The translations under genes were made by a program, and so were the position numbers. The notes under the pieces are model-generated. The model had not been told where the DNA came from, did no database searches, and worked only from the letters and a program-made list of their open reading frames with translations. Of a stretch of DNA of 47,821 bases, positions 27,777-37,833 are shown piece after piece (position 1 is the first letter of the stretch; each line of letters opens with the position of its first letter). Source of the DNA: Hyphomicrobiales bacterium (GTDB taxonomy: Bacteria > Pseudomonadota > Alphaproteobacteria > Rhizobiales > Xanthobacteraceae); NCBI GenBank assembly GCA_003135415.1, contig PLBP01000038.1, positions 80,983-128,803 on the forward strand, given 5' to 3'.

Positions 27777-28829
27777 TTGAAGGATTTAGATAAGAAAGAA
27801 ATTGAAGGCCCTCTCATTTCGGTTTTACGAGGAGAGGCTGTTGATCCTTCGCCTATTTGGTTGATGCGCCAGGCCGGACGCTATCTTCCGGAATACCGGC
27901 AGCTTCGAGCAAAAGCGGGCGGTTTTGTCGAATTATGTCTTGATCCTGTGGCTGCGGCTGAAGTTACTTTGCAGCCCATTACTCGTTTTGATTTTGATGC
28001 GGCCATCATCTTTTCGGACATCCTAATCGTTCCGCATGCGCTTGGTTCCAAGCTTTGGTTCGAAGAAGGCGAAGGGCCGAGGCTGGAGCCGCTAAGCGAT
28101 CGAGCGGCTTTGGCGAAAACGTATGACGGTCTTGATCGAAATATTGTTGAGCGTGTTTATGATGCAATATCGCGTGTCCGTTCGAAGCTTGCGCCAGAAG
28201 TGGCGTTGATTGGTTTTTGCGGCGCGCCATGGACAGTCGCGACCTATTGGGTGGCGGGACGCGGTACGAAAGATCATGCAGCCGCGCGACAGCTTGCGGC
28301 GGATGAGCCGGGATTGTTTGGGGAAATCATCGATCGACTCGTTGCCGCGACAGCGGATCATCTGATCGGCCAGCTTCGCGCTGGGGCCGATGTGGTGCAG
28401 ATCTTCGATACTTGGGCCGCATCGCTTGGCCCTGAAGATTTCAAGCGCTGGTGTCTTGAGCCGACAATAGAAATCGTCCGCCGCGTTCGAAGCGCGAAAC
28501 CAGATGCACTCATCATCTTGTTTCCGAAAGGCGTTTCGATTGATCGAGCTGAGGAACTTGTGCGCGTGTCGGGAGCTGACGCCGTGAGCCTCGATTCGGA
28601 TGCGAACCGAACCTTGACCTGCAAGCGTTTGAAGCCGCTTTGCGCTATACAGGGCAACCTTGACCCGAGTGTACTCATTGAGGGAGGAGCGGCCCTCGAT
28701 CAAGCTATCGATGCCATCAAAGAGGACTTTCGCGGCGCCCGGCATATCTTCAATCTTGGCCATGGAATCAGGCCGGAAACGCCGATCGCCCATGTGGAGC
28801 GCATGATTGCAAGGGTTAGAGGCGGCTGA
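27777..28829 (+). CDS. hemE: Uroporphyrinogen decarboxylase
   Basis: Decarboxylates uroporphyrinogen III to coproporphyrinogen III in haem synthesis. The start is TTG 27777, with AAGGA six bases upstream. The 350-residue protein contains PIWLMRQAGRYLPEYRQLR (catalytic Arg loop), FDFDAAIIFSDILIVPHALG with catalytic Asp, GFCGAPWTVATYWVAG, QIFDTWAASLGPEDF, QGNLDPSVL and FNLGHGIRPETPI. The first 400 bp have clearly lower GC (about 42 percent in 27781-27840) and codon use unlike neighbours, consistent with an origin-flanking position. It shares one base with hemJ. Confidence 0.97.
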   Translation: MKDLDKKEIEGPLISVLRGEAVDPSPIWLMRQAGRYLPEYRQLRAKAGGFVELCLDPVAAAEVTLQPITRFDFDAAIIFSDILIVPHALGSKLWFEEGEGPRLEPLSDRAALAKTYDGLDRNIVERVYDAISRVRSKLAPEVALIGFCGAPWTVATYWVAGRGTKDHAAARQLAADEPGLFGEIIDRLVAATADHLIGQLRAGADVVQIFDTWAASLGPEDFKRWCLEPTIEIVRRVRSAKPDALIILFPKGVSIDRAEELVRVSGADAVSLDSDANRTLTCKRLKPLCAIQGNLDPSVLIEGGAALDQAIDAIKEDFRGARHIFNLGHGIRPETPIAHVERMIARVRGG

Positions 28830-29254
28830 TGCTTTACCTGTGGCTCAAGGCACTGCACGTCATCGCCGTCATCGCGTGGTTGGCGAGCCTGCTCTATCTG
28901 CCGCGGCTCATGGTCTATCACAGCGAGGCGGAGCCGGGCTCAAAAGAGTCCGAGACCTTCAAGATCATGGAGCGGAGGTTGCTTCGCTTTATCGCAAATC
29001 CCGCGATGATCGCGACCTGGGTCTTCGGCATCGCGCTGATGCTCGAGGGCGAGCATTACCGCGCGGGCTGGATGCAGGCGAAATTTGTGCTGGTTCTGGT
29101 GCTTTCGGCCCTGCATGGCCTTAACGCAAAATGGACCAAGGACTTCGCCGCTGATCGCAATCGACGGCCGGCACGGTTTTACCGGGTCATGAACGAGGTC
29201 CCCGCCCTCTTGATGGTCGCCATCGTTATTTTGGTTATTGTTAAGCCTTTCTGA
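28829..29254 (+). CDS. hemJ: Protoporphyrinogen oxidase HemJ
   Basis: Inner-membrane protein converting protoporphyrinogen IX to protoporphyrin IX where HemG and HemY are absent. The 141-residue product has about four membrane segments and the HemJ start YLWLKALHVIAVIAWLASLL with conserved His10. LYLPRLMVYH follows, then FIANPAMIATWVFGIALML, WMQAKFVLVLVLSALHG and a C-terminal RFYRVMNEVPALLMVAIVI. It begins at the last base of the hemE stop (TGATG). The hemE-hemJ-rho order is typical of alphaproteobacteria. Confidence 0.94.
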   Translation: MLYLWLKALHVIAVIAWLASLLYLPRLMVYHSEAEPGSKESETFKIMERRLLRFIANPAMIATWVFGIALMLEGEHYRAGWMQAKFVLVLVLSALHGLNAKWTKDFAADRNRRPARFYRVMNEVPALLMVAIVILVIVKPF

Positions 29255-29272
29255 CGGGCAATTTTTCGAGAC

Positions 29273-29300
29273 TTGCGCCGAAGGCCGTATTTCCCTATAC
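29273..29300 (+). promoter_or_regulatory. Putative housekeeping promoter of rho
   Basis: TTGCGC (29273-29278), a 16-base spacer and CTATAC (29295-29300) resemble the alphaproteobacterial sigma-70 pattern (CTTGAC and CTATAT). It lies just after hemJ and would give rho a leader of about 150 nt. It also partly fits the CTTG-N18-CYTATNT sigma-32 form, with one mismatch. Confidence 0.45.
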
Positions 29301-29415
29301 GTCGATCCTACTTCCTCCCAACGCAGGCACGCGCAACAAAACGGCCGCCCTGGTCATTATGCGCGGTATCAGAGCCTAGCGCTCTTTTCAGATCTGCGTT
29401 CCCTCTCCTTTCAAA

Positions 29416-29440
29416 GCGGACGACTTTTTCTTTCGTCCGC
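29416..29440 (+). promoter_or_regulatory. Hairpin directly before the rho ribosome-binding site
   Basis: GCGGACGA (29416-29423) and TCGTCCGC (29433-29440) pair perfectly around a pyrimidine loop CTTTTTCTT. GAGG follows at once (29441-29444), then ATG at 29455. The hairpin is strong and close enough to influence translation, or to act in Rho autoregulation, which is known for E. coli rho. The rest of the 200-bp leader shows no gene beyond a six-codon frame at about 29358. Confidence 0.55.
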
Positions 29441-29454
29441 GAGGTTCAATCCCC

Positions 29455-30720
29455 ATGCGGGAAATCAAATTACAAGACTTGAAAATCAAAACCCCCACCG
29501 AGCTGCTCGCGTTCGCCGAAGAGCACCAGGTCGAGAACGCCTCGACCATGCGCAAGCAAGAGCTGATGTTCGCGATCCTGAAACAGCTCGCGGCCAAAGA
29601 GGTGGATATCGTCGGCGGCGGCGTCGTCGAAGTGCTGCAGGACGGCTTCGGCTTCCTGCGCTCGCCCGACGCGAACTACCTCGCCGGCCCGGACGACATT
29701 TACATCTCGCCCTCCCAGATCAGGCGCTTTTCGCTCCGCTCCGGCGACACCATCGAAGGCCATATCCGCAGCCCGAAAGACGGCGAGCGCTACTTTGCCC
29801 TCCTCAAGGTCAACACGATCAATTTCGAGGACCCGGAAAAGACCCGCCACAAGGTCCATTTCGACAATCTGACACCGCTGTATCCCAATGAGCGGTTCAA
29901 GATGGAGATCGAGGATCCGACGCGGAAGGATCTATCGACCCGGGTCATCGACATCGTGGCGCCGCTCGGCAAAGGCCAGCGCGCGCTGATCGTCTCGCCG
30001 CCGCGTACCGGCAAGACGATGCTGCTGCAAAACATCGCGCATTCGATCACTGCCAATCATCCCGAATGCTATCTGATCGTGCTCCTGATCGACGAGCGGC
30101 CGGAAGAAGTCACCGACATGCAGCGCTCGGTGAAGGGCGAGGTCGTGTCCTCGACCTTTGACGAGCCGGCCTCGCGCCACGTCCAGGTCGCCGAAATGGT
30201 GATCGAGAAGGCCAAGCGCCTGGTGGAACACGGCCGCGACGTGGTGATCTTGCTCGATTCGATCACGCGGCTCGGCCGCGCCTACAACACGGTGGTGCCG
30301 TCCTCCGGTAAGGTTTTGACCGGCGGCGTCGACGCCAACGCCCTGCAGCGGCCGAAGCGCTTCTTTGGTGCCGCGCGTAACATCGAGGAAGGCGGCTCGC
30401 TCTCCATCATCGCGACTGCCTTGGTCGATACGGGCTCCCGCATGGACGAGGTGATTTTCGAAGAGTTCAAGGGCACCGGCAATTCGGAGCTGATCCTCGA
30501 CCGCAAGGTGTCCGACAAACGCACCTTCCCGGCGATGGACATCACCCGCTCCGGCACCCGCAAGGAAGAGCTCCTGGTGCCGCCGGAAATCCTCAAGAAA
30601 ATGTATGTGCTCCGCCGCATCCTCAATCCGATGGGCACCGTCGACGCGATCGAGTTCCTGCTCGATAAGCTCAGGCAGACCAAGAACAACGCCGAGTTCT
30701 TCGAGTCGATGAATACCTAA
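29455..30720 (+). CDS. rho: Transcription termination factor Rho
   Basis: Hexameric RNA helicase that ends transcription. The 421-residue protein has the N-terminal Rho_N region ([29 protein letters not shown]), the RNA-binding cold-shock fold with [15 protein letters not shown], and the ATPase domain. Walker A is PPRTGKT (182-188) and Walker B is [16 protein letters not shown]. The Q-loop/R-loop region [20 protein letters not shown] and the C-terminal [20 protein letters not shown] are also conserved. There is no long insertion as seen in actinobacterial Rho. It follows hemJ after a 200-bp leader with its own promoter-like element. Confidence 0.98.
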   Translation: MREIKLQDLKIKTPTELLAFAEEHQVENASTMRKQELMFAILKQLAAKEVDIVGGGVVEVLQDGFGFLRSPDANYLAGPDDIYISPSQIRRFSLRSGDTIEGHIRSPKDGERYFALLKVNTINFEDPEKTRHKVHFDNLTPLYPNERFKMEIEDPTRKDLSTRVIDIVAPLGKGQRALIVSPPRTGKTMLLQNIAHSITANHPECYLIVLLIDERPEEVTDMQRSVKGEVVSSTFDEPASRHVQVAEMVIEKAKRLVEHGRDVVILLDSITRLGRAYNTVVPSSGKVLTGGVDANALQRPKRFFGAARNIEEGGSLSIIATALVDTGSRMDEVIFEEFKGTGNSELILDRKVSDKRTFPAMDITRSGTRKEELLVPPEILKKMYVLRRILNPMGTVDAIEFLLDKLRQTKNNAEFFESMNT

Positions 30721-30736
30721 GCGCTGTCTCTCTTCC

Positions 30737-30765
30737 GTCATGGCCGGCACGAGGCTGGGCATGAC
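30737..30765. terminator. Inverted repeat between convergent rho and the YyaL gene
   Basis: GTCATGGCC (30737-30745) and GGGCATGAC (30757-30765) pair with one mismatch around an 11-base loop. It occupies the 51-bp gap between two convergent genes and could end transcription both ways. There is no U-run, so it is not a textbook intrinsic terminator. Confidence 0.45.
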
Positions 30766-30771
30766 AAGAAA

Positions 30772-32802
30772 CTATTGCACGTTCGCGGCTTCGATCAGCT
30801 TGCCGGGCTCCGTGATCGGCAGCGAGCATCGCTCACCCTGACAAACAAAGGCCGCGCCGGTTTCCGGCGCGGAAGTGGCCATGGCCCGGGCGGGATGTTT
30901 CGCGGGCAGTTGGGCCGCATCGCTCACGCGCAAAACCGTGCGGTCGAGAAACGGCAGCCGCAAAGCGGCCTCAGTGAATTCGTCCGCCCGTTTTCCGACC
31001 GCGACAATTTCGCGATGCCGCAGCCTGAGATCAAGCGCGGACAAAAGCGCCATGTGGCCGACCGGGTTCTCGCCTGCGAGTGGCAACAGCCCCTCGAGCA
31101 ATCGGTCGGCGCGGATGCGGTAGCGATCCTCGCTTGTCAGCACCGAGAGCCGAACGAGGTTCTGGGCCATTACCGCATTGGGATTGGGTAGCGCGTCGTC
31201 GCGGGTCTGCCCCGGCCGCACGATCAAGCCCTCGGCGTCATCCGCGGTGAGGAAATAGCCGCCTTCTTCCGCATCGGCGTGATGGCGCTCTAGCGCAGCC
31301 GCCCATTTCACCGCCTGTTCGAGATAAGTTTGGTTGCCCGTTGCCTGATGCAGCGCGATGGCGGCCCGGATCATCGCCGTGTAATCGGACGAAAGACCGG
31401 GAAACAACAGGCGTCCCGCCCGCCAGGAATGGCCGAGCCGGTCGCCCCGCGTCATCGCTTCCGTGACGAAACGGAAAGCGCGGGCACCGAGGTCGATCCA
31501 AGCGTTTTCGCCGAGAAGCGCGCCGCCATTGGCGAGTGCTGCGATCATCAGCCCATTCCAGTCGGCCAGCACCTTGTCGTCGAGGCCGGGGCGAATCCGG
31601 CGGGCACGCGCAGCCAGAAGTTTCGACCGCATGATCTTGAGCCGCGCCTCATTGTCTTTGTTGCGCGGTAAGTGATTCAAACGGTTCAGAATATTGCGGC
31701 CTTCGAAATTACCCTCGGCCGTCAGACCATAGGGCGTGGTGAAGAACCCCGCGTCGAGCTCGCCGAGCACGGCCTTAATTTCATCGAGCGACCAGACGTA
31801 GAATTTTCCCTCCTCGCCTTCGGAATCGGCGTCCAAGCTCGATGCGAACCCGCCTTCCGGGGTGACCATTTCGCGCACGAGCCATTCGACGGTTTCCACG
31901 GCGCGCTCGCGAAAGAGGAGATGGCCGGTCCGCGCATGCGCCAGCGCAAGCAATTCCAGGAGCTGGGCGTTGTCGTAGAGCATCTTCTCGAAGTGCGGCA
32001 CCAACCATTGCTCGTCGACCGAATAGCGCGAGAAGCCGCCGCCGAGATGATCGTAGATGCCGCCCTCGCTCATGCGATCGAGCGTGATGCCGACGACGGA
32101 GAAAAACCGCTCGTCGCCGGTGCGCTCGCCGGCCCGCCAGAGGAATTCGAGCATCCCGCATTGGGGGAACTTTGGCGCGCCACGGATGCCGCCATTCACC
32201 GTGTCGAAGAGAGCGCCGACGCGCTGGGCGATATCGTCGAGCTCAGCGATACCGAGCTTGGCGTTGCCTTGGGCTTTGGCGCGGGTGGCGAGCTGCGCTG
32301 AAAGACCTTTTCGGTTGGTTTCGATCTTTTCCGGCTCTTGATGAAAGACGCGGGAGACCTCGCGCAGCACGTCGACGAAAGCGGGCCGGCCGTAGCGCGC
32401 GGTTTTGGGGAAATAGGTGCCCCCCCAGAACGGATCGCCCGAGGGGGTGAGAAACATGGTAAGCGGCCAACCGCCCTGCTCGCCGAGGTGCTGCAGGGCG
32501 CTTATGCAAATCTCGTCGATCTCGGGCCGTTCCTCGCGGTCGACCTTGATGTTCACGAACAGCTCGTTCATCACCGCCGCCGTGGCCGTGTCCTCGAAGC
32601 TTTCGTGCGCCATGACATGGCACCAATGGCAGGCGGCGTAGCCGATCGAGAGCATGATCGGCTTGTTCGCGCGCTTGGCCTCGGCTAGCGCCAGTGGCCC
32701 CCACGGCCACCAATCCACCGGATTGTATTGATGCTGGAGGAGATAGGGACTGGTCTCGCCGGCGAGGCGGTTTTCGTGCGGTTGGGCGGTGGTCGTCGCC
32801 AT
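30772..32802 (-). CDS. YyaL/DUF255 thioredoxin-domain protein (SSP411/SPATA20 family)
   Basis: Large soluble protein of uncertain function. The 676-residue product has an N-terminal thioredoxin-like domain (about 10-170) that begins [20 protein letters not shown] and carries CHWC (Cys58 and Cys61) in [49 protein letters not shown] and YFPKTAR follow. The remaining part is an alpha/alpha six-barrel like those of glycan isomerases, with [40 protein letters not shown] and [17 protein letters not shown]. These blocks match the YyaL family. No signal peptide. It reads against its neighbours and is divergent from mnmE. Confidence 0.9.
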   Translation of the reverse strand: MATTTAQPHENRLAGETSPYLLQHQYNPVDWWPWGPLALAEAKRANKPIMLSIGYAACHWCHVMAHESFEDTATAAVMNELFVNIKVDREERPEIDEICISALQHLGEQGGWPLTMFLTPSGDPFWGGTYFPKTARYGRPAFVDVLREVSRVFHQEPEKIETNRKGLSAQLATRAKAQGNAKLGIAELDDIAQRVGALFDTVNGGIRGAPKFPQCGMLEFLWRAGERTGDERFFSVVGITLDRMSEGGIYDHLGGGFSRYSVDEQWLVPHFEKMLYDNAQLLELLALAHARTGHLLFRERAVETVEWLVREMVTPEGGFASSLDADSEGEEGKFYVWSLDEIKAVLGELDAGFFTTPYGLTAEGNFEGRNILNRLNHLPRNKDNEARLKIMRSKLLAARARRIRPGLDDKVLADWNGLMIAALANGGALLGENAWIDLGARAFRFVTEAMTRGDRLGHSWRAGRLLFPGLSSDYTAMIRAAIALHQATGNQTYLEQAVKWAAALERHHADAEEGGYFLTADDAEGLIVRPGQTRDDALPNPNAVMAQNLVRLSVLTSEDRYRIRADRLLEGLLPLAGENPVGHMALLSALDLRLRHREIVAVGKRADEFTEAALRLPFLDRTVLRVSDAAQLPAKHPARAMATSAPETGAAFVCQGERCSLPITEPGKLIEAANVQ

Positions 32803-32958
32803 GATGAATTAATTCCTAGTGCTATCAGCTTTGGTTGCAAGAGCGTAGGCGCGTCTTGTCGAGCCATCAGCGGCCTCTTCCATGGGCTCGAGATCGAGTA
32901 TCGTCCGGCAGACGGCTTCCCGATCATTTTGTTCGCGCGCAATTTCCATCCCCATACG

Positions 32959-34320
32959 ATGTCACAGATGAACCCAACGTCAACGCAACCGCAACGGCGA
33001 GAGCCGGAAACGATTTTTGCTCTTTCATCGGGGCGGGTACCGGCGGCGATCGCAGTGGTGCGAATTTCGGGCCCGCGCGCTCGATTCGGACTCGAAACGT
33101 TAGTGGGTAAAATTCCCGAGCCGCGGCGCGCGAAATACGCGACGTTCCGCGATCCTGATTCACGTGAAACAATCGACGACGGATTGGTGCTGTGGTTTCC
33201 CGGGCCTGCGAGCGAGACGGGCGAGGACATCGCCGAACTGCATCTGCATGGCGGTCGCGCGATCCTTGCGGCGATTTTTCGTGTGCTCGGCCGCATCGAC
33301 GGATTTCGTCCGGCGGAAGCAGGCGAGTTCACCCGCCGAGCACTGCTGAACGGGAAACTCGATCTCGCCGCGGTCGAAGGTCTCGGCGATCTCATCGCGG
33401 CAGAGACGGAAGCGCAGCGGCGCCAGGCGCTGGCGCAATATCGTGGCGCGTTGTCGGCGAAGGTGGAAGCCTGGCGCGCGAAACTCATCGACGCATTGGC
33501 GCGGGTGGAAGCGGCCATCGATTTTTCCGACGAGGACGACGTGCAGGGCGATCTCCCGCGCTCTTCCGTGAAGATCGCGGATGAACTCGCCGCTGAGATC
33601 AGGCCCGTTCTCGCCGATGCCCCGCGTGGAGAACGATTGCGCGAGGGCTTCACGGTGGCAATTGTGGGCGCGCCCAATGCCGGCAAATCGACGCTTCTCA
33701 ACCGGCTCGCCGAGCGCGAGGTCGCAATCGTTTCACCGATCCCCGGCACCACCCGCGACGCGATCGAAGTCGCGCTCGATCTCAGGGGCGTGTCGGTGGT
33801 GCTTATCGACACCGCCGGCATGCGCGAGACGAGCGATCCGGTCGAAGTGGAGGGCGTTCGCCGCGCCCGCGCCCGCGCGACGATAGCCGACCTCGTTTTG
33901 TGGCTTGTCGACGATTCCCGAGCGGATGAGGGGCCCGAAGATATTTCCCGCAATGCTTGGCCGGTTCGCACGAAAGCCGACTTGATCGATTCGGACACGC
34001 AACGAAGCTTGCGCAATCAAGGCTTCCTCGTCGTTTCCGCGAAAACCGGGCTCGGAATCGACGACTTGATCGCGAAACTTTCCAACGAAGCCGAACGTCT
34101 CGGCGGCGAGCCGGCGCTGGTGACGCGTGCGCGTCAACGCCACGCACTAGCCGAGGCCGTGAAGCATCTCGAAGCAATTTTGCCCGTGTCTTCGCTGCCG
34201 GAAGAGTTCATTGCCGAAGAACTGCGGTTGGCTGCGCGCGCGCTCGGACGCGTGACGGGCCAGGTCGATATCGAGGAAGTGCTCGGCGAAATTTTCAAAA
34301 ACTTCTGCATTGGTAAATGA
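32959..34320 (+). CDS. mnmE: tRNA modification GTPase MnmE (TrmE)
   Basis: With MnmG it makes carboxymethylaminomethyl-uridine at tRNA position 34. From ATG 32959 (453 aa; ATG 32968 also possible) it has the formyl-THF-binding domain with TIFALSSGRVPAAIAVVRIS, LHLHGGRAILAAI and GEFTRRALLNGKLDL. The GTPase domain has GAPNAGKS (237-244), GTTRDAIE and DTAGMRE. The C terminus is FCIGK with catalytic Cys450. The switch-region lysine motif is poorly kept: the usual NKxD region reads VRTKADLID. Neither start has a clear ribosome-binding site. A parS-like site lies inside the gene at 33156. Confidence 0.95.
   Translation: MSQMNPTSTQPQRREPETIFALSSGRVPAAIAVVRISGPRARFGLETLVGKIPEPRRAKYATFRDPDSRETIDDGLVLWFPGPASETGEDIAELHLHGGRAILAAIFRVLGRIDGFRPAEAGEFTRRALLNGKLDLAAVEGLGDLIAAETEAQRRQALAQYRGALSAKVEAWRAKLIDALARVEAAIDFSDEDDVQGDLPRSSVKIADELAAEIRPVLADAPRGERLREGFTVAIVGAPNAGKSTLLNRLAEREVAIVSPIPGTTRDAIEVALDLRGVSVVLIDTAGMRETSDPVEVEGVRRARARATIADLVLWLVDDSRADEGPEDISRNAWPVRTKADLIDSDTQRSLRNQGFLVVSAKTGLGIDDLIAKLSNEAERLGGEPALVTRARQRHALAEAVKHLEAILPVSSLPEEFIAEELRLAARALGRVTGQVDIEEVLGEIFKNFCIGK
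33156..33171. promoter_or_regulatory. parS-like site 1, inside mnmE
   Basis: TGATTCACGTGAAACA differs at one base from the bacterial parS consensus TGTTTCACGTGAAACA. It is in the coding sequence of mnmE, where it encodes DSRET. It is the first of four sites upstream of parAB. Confidence 0.85.
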
Positions 34321-34333
34321 AAGGTTAACGCGG

Positions 34334-34349
34334 CGTTTCACGTGAAACG
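34334..34349. promoter_or_regulatory. parS-like site 2, between mnmE and mnmG
   Basis: CGTTTCACGTGAAACG keeps the 14-bp palindromic core GTTTCACGTGAAAC; only the two outer bases differ from consensus, symmetrically. It lies 14 bp after the mnmE stop. Confidence 0.88.
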
Positions 34350-34368
34350 GCGCTCGATTCCCCGGCAA

Positions 34369-34384
34369 TGATTCACGTGAAACA
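34369..34384. promoter_or_regulatory. parS-like site 3, before mnmG
   Basis: TGATTCACGTGAAACA, identical to site 1 and one base from consensus, 35 bp centre-to-centre from site 2. The mnmE-mnmG gap (34321-34441) is therefore largely occupied by two ParB sites. Confidence 0.88.
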
Positions 34385-34441
34385 TCCGCTTTGACCACTC
34401 CCCGCAGGTTCAGTAGACCGCAGACCTTCGGAGCGCGCGCT

Positions 34442-36292
34442 ATGCGGAAGTTTGACGTCATCATTGTCGGCGGAGGCCATGCGGGATGCGAGGCGGCGTC
34501 CGCGTCCGCGCGTCTCGGCGCCCGCACGGCGCTGATTACTCACCGGTTCGCGAGCATCGGCGCGATGTCTTGCAATCCCGCGATTGGCGGGCTCGGCAAG
34601 GGCCATCTCGTGCGCGAAATCGATGCACTCGATGGCTTGATGGGCCGGGTCGCGGATCGCGCCGGGATTCAGTTTCGCGTGCTGAACCGCAGAAAAGGCC
34701 CGGCCGTGCGCGGCCCACGCACGCAGGCGGATCGCAAGCTTTATGCGGCGGCGATGCAGGCGGAGATTCGTGAGACGCCTGATCTCGATGTCATCGAGGC
34801 TGAAGTCGACGATCTTCTCGCCAACGAGCGTGGTGTTTTCGGCGTGAAGCTTGCGGATGGCAGCGTCATTCAAGCAGGTGCCGTGGTGCTCACGACCGGT
34901 ACGTTTCTCTCCGGCCTGATCCATATCGGCGAAAAGCAGATTCCAGCCGGCCGCGTCGGCGAAGCACCGGCGCTGGGACTTTCACGCACGCTTGCGCAAC
35001 TCCAGTTTGCGCTCGGGCGGCTAAAGACCGGCACGCCGCCGCGGCTCGACGGCGGCACCATCGATTGGTCGGGCCTTGCGATGCAGCCCGCGGACGATCC
35101 GCCCGAGCCGTTCTCGACGCTGACTACGAAGATCGAAAACTCGCAAATTTCCTGCGGCATTACCCGCACGACGGCCGCGACCCACGAAGTCATTCGCGCC
35201 AATGTGCACCGCTCGCCGATGTATTCCGGCCAGATCCAGAGCCGCGGCCCGCGCTATTGCCCCTCGATCGAGGACAAGATCGTCCGTTTCGGCGACCGCG
35301 AGGGCCATCAAATTTTTCTCGAGCCCGAAGGCCTCGACGATCCGACGATTTATCCCAACGGCATTTCGACGTCGTTGCCGGAAGAGGTTCAGCGGGCGCT
35401 GGTCGCCACCATTCCGGGCTTGGAGCGCGCCGAAATCATCCGGCCGGGCTATGCGATCGAATACGATTATGTCGATCCGCGCGAGCTCAAACTTACTTTG
35501 GAGACGAAACGGCTTCCGGGTTTTTTCCTCGCCGGACAAATCAACGGCACCACCGGCTACGAGGAAGCTGCGGCACAGGGGCTCGTCGCCGGTCTCAATG
35601 CCGCGTGTCTCGCCGGGGGCAGCGACCCCATTATTTTCGACCGGGCCGAGGCCTATCTCGGCGTGATGATCGACGACCTCGTGACGCGCGGTGTGAGCGA
35701 GCCCTATCGCATGTTTACCTCGCGCGCCGAGTATCGCTTGGCGCTCCGCGCCGACAATGCGGATCAGCGGCTGACGCCGCGCGGCCTTGCGATCGGCTGC
35801 ATCGGCAGCGGACGCGCGAGACAATTTCAGCAGAAGCTTGCCGCGCTCGATGCGGCGCGCGCGTGGTCGCGATCGAAGTCGATCACTCCTGACGAAGCCA
35901 ATCGATTTGGTCTTGCGCTGAAACGCGATGGTCAACGGCGGAGTGTGTTCGAGCTGCTGTCATATCCCGGTCACGATGCACGCCGGCTTTCGCAGATTTG
36001 GCCGGAGCTCAATTCCTTCGATGCGAAGATCGTCGAGCAACTTGAGATCGACGCGAAATATGCCGTCTATCTCGATCGCCAGGCGGGCGATGTGGAGCGG
36101 TTTCGCCGCGAGGAATGCGTGCCGCTCCCCGACGCCATCGACTACGAATCGATCCCCGGCCTTTCCGGCGAGTTGCGCCAGAAGCTCGGCGCGGTACGTC
36201 CGGCGACGCTCGGTCAGGCGAATCGCATCGATGGCATGACGCCGGTGGCGCTGGCGCTCGTCGCGTTGCGTGCGCGGCGCCGCGCCGGATGA
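34442..36292 (+). CDS. mnmG: tRNA uridine-5-carboxymethylaminomethyl modification enzyme MnmG (GidA)
   Basis: FAD protein that works with MnmE on tRNA wobble uridines. From ATG 34442 (GGAG eight bases upstream) it has 616 residues. The FAD motif is [20 protein letters not shown], followed by [68 protein letters not shown] and [40 protein letters not shown] and [20 protein letters not shown] complete the set. The helical C terminus ends [11 protein letters not shown]. The frame is open to 34391 with no support. It overlaps rsmG by four bases. Confidence 0.97.
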   Translation: MRKFDVIIVGGGHAGCEAASASARLGARTALITHRFASIGAMSCNPAIGGLGKGHLVREIDALDGLMGRVADRAGIQFRVLNRRKGPAVRGPRTQADRKLYAAAMQAEIRETPDLDVIEAEVDDLLANERGVFGVKLADGSVIQAGAVVLTTGTFLSGLIHIGEKQIPAGRVGEAPALGLSRTLAQLQFALGRLKTGTPPRLDGGTIDWSGLAMQPADDPPEPFSTLTTKIENSQISCGITRTTAATHEVIRANVHRSPMYSGQIQSRGPRYCPSIEDKIVRFGDREGHQIFLEPEGLDDPTIYPNGISTSLPEEVQRALVATIPGLERAEIIRPGYAIEYDYVDPRELKLTLETKRLPGFFLAGQINGTTGYEEAAAQGLVAGLNAACLAGGSDPIIFDRAEAYLGVMIDDLVTRGVSEPYRMFTSRAEYRLALRADNADQRLTPRGLAIGCIGSGRARQFQQKLAALDAARAWSRSKSITPDEANRFGLALKRDGQRRSVFELLSYPGHDARRLSQIWPELNSFDAKIVEQLEIDAKYAVYLDRQAGDVERFRREECVPLPDAIDYESIPGLSGELRQKLGAVRPATLGQANRIDGMTPVALALVALRARRRAG

Positions 36293-36972
36293 ATGCGAAC
36301 GCACTCGCCGCCGATCGCGCGGCGGCGCTGCGAATCGTTTTTGTTTCACGTGAAACGCTCGAGCGAATCGACGCGTTCGTGGAGCTGTTTTTGCGTTGGC
36401 AACGCGCGGTGCAACTGGTCGCGCCGGCCGATCTCGCCAAACTTTGGACGCGGCACGTCGCCGATAGTTTACAGCTGATCGAGCTCGCGCCTGCCGCGAA
36501 TCAATGGGCCGATCTTGGCAGCGGCGGCGGATTTCCCGGACTCGTTATCGCGCTTGCTTTCGGTGAGCGCGAGAAAGCGCTCGTGCATCTCGTCGAGAGC
36601 GATCAGCGCAAGGCGGCGTTCCTGCGCGAGGCGATCCGCATCACAAACGCGCCGGCAAAAGTTTATGCCGAAAGGGTCGAGTCGGTTGCGAAACGACTGG
36701 CTTCGGAGGTGGACGTGGTGACCGCTCGTGCGCTCGCGCCCATGCCGAGGCTCTTGGAGCTCGCAGCGCCTTTTTTGGCCAAAGGCATTCCGGCCTTGTT
36801 CCTGAAAGGACAAGATGTTGATAACGAATTGACCGCATCCACTAAATCTTGGAACATCCAGTCGACGATTGTGCCGAGCCGCACCCACCCGCATGGTAAG
36901 ATTGTCATTGTCGAACGCGCCTCGCCGCTGTTCGCCAATCCACAGGCAAGCGAGGCCGGAAAAAGCCCATGA
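36289..36972 (+). CDS. rsmG: 16S rRNA (guanine527-N7)-methyltransferase RsmG (GidB)
   Basis: SAM-dependent methyltransferase acting on G527 of 16S rRNA. From ATG 36289 (overlapping mnmG) the 227-residue protein has [30 protein letters not shown], the SAM site [55 protein letters not shown] and [12 protein letters not shown] parS-like site at 36342 encodes VSRET near the N terminus. It overlaps parA by four bases. Confidence 0.95.
   Translation: MNANALAADRAAALRIVFVSRETLERIDAFVELFLRWQRAVQLVAPADLAKLWTRHVADSLQLIELAPAANQWADLGSGGGFPGLVIALAFGEREKALVHLVESDQRKAAFLREAIRITNAPAKVYAERVESVAKRLASEVDVVTARALAPMPRLLELAAPFLAKGIPALFLKGQDVDNELTASTKSWNIQSTIVPSRTHPHGKIVIVERASPLFANPQASEAGKSP
36342..36357. promoter_or_regulatory. 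parS-like site 4, inside rsmG
   Basis: TGTTTCACGTGAAACG, one base from consensus, in the rsmG coding sequence about 610 bp before parA. It is the closest site to parAB. Confidence 0.9.
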
Positions 36973-37775
36973 CCGAGCCAAAACGCCCTCGCGTGCTTGC
37001 CCTCGCCAATCAAAAAGGCGGCGTCGGTAAAACCACCACCGCCATCAATCTCGGTACCGCGCTCGCCGCGATCAAAGAGCGCGTCCTGATTGTCGATCTC
37101 GATCCGCAGGGAAACGCCTCGACCGGCCTCGGCATCGAGCGCAAGAACCGCGCGCGCTCCACCTACGATGTCCTCATGGGCGAGGCGAAGCTCGCCGACA
37201 TCGTGCTCGAGACGGCGGTGCCGCGGCTTCACATCGCGCCGTCGACCATGGATCTCTCGGGTCTCGAACTCGAAGTCGCCAAGGAGCGCGACCGCTCCTA
37301 CCGGCTGCGCAACGCGATCCTTTCATTGCCCGATGCAAGTTCGCCGGAAGGATTCGACTACGTGCTGGTGGATTGTCCGCCCTCGCTCAATCTCCTCACC
37401 ATTAACGCGATGGCCGCGGCCGATTCGATTCTCGTGCCGTTGCAATGCGAGTTCTTCGCGCTCGAAGGTCTGTCGCAGCTTCTGAGGACGGTCGAGCAGG
37501 TGAAGGCCAATCTCAATTCCAAGCTCACCATTCACGGCGTCGTCCTCACCATGTACGACGCGCGAAACAATCTCTCCGATCAGGTCGTGGCCGACGTGAA
37601 GCAATTCATGGGCGCCAAGGTTTACGAGACGATCATTCCGCGCAACGTCCGCGTCTCGGAGGCGCCGTCCTACGGTAAGCCGGTGCTGCTCTACGATTTC
37701 AAATGCAGCGGCAGCCAAGCCTATCTGAAACTCGCCTCCGAAGTGGTGCAACGCGAGCGTAACCTTGCGGCGTAG
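36969..37775 (+). CDS. parA: Chromosome-partitioning ATPase ParA
   Basis: Deviant Walker ATPase that moves ParB-parS complexes along the nucleoid. The 268-residue product is a short, chromosomal-type ParA without an N-terminal HTH. Walker A is KGGVGKTTT (from residue 16, with the signature Lys16). Other motifs are VLIVDLDPQGNASTGLG, FDYVLVDCPPSLNLLTINAM, LVPLQCEFFALEGLSQL and YETIIPRNVRVSEAPSYGKP. ATG 36969 overlaps the rsmG stop. parB follows after 58 bp, and four parS-like sites lie upstream. Confidence 0.97.
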   Translation: MTEPKRPRVLALANQKGGVGKTTTAINLGTALAAIKERVLIVDLDPQGNASTGLGIERKNRARSTYDVLMGEAKLADIVLETAVPRLHIAPSTMDLSGLELEVAKERDRSYRLRNAILSLPDASSPEGFDYVLVDCPPSLNLLTINAMAAADSILVPLQCEFFALEGLSQLLRTVEQVKANLNSKLTIHGVVLTMYDARNNLSDQVVADVKQFMGAKVYETIIPRNVRVSEAPSYGKPVLLYDFKCSGSQAYLKLASEVVQRERNLAA

Positions 37776-37833
37776 TTCGCCGGTACGGCGGCGTATTTGC
37801 TGAATATTTTCCTATGAGGAGCGATATTCGATC

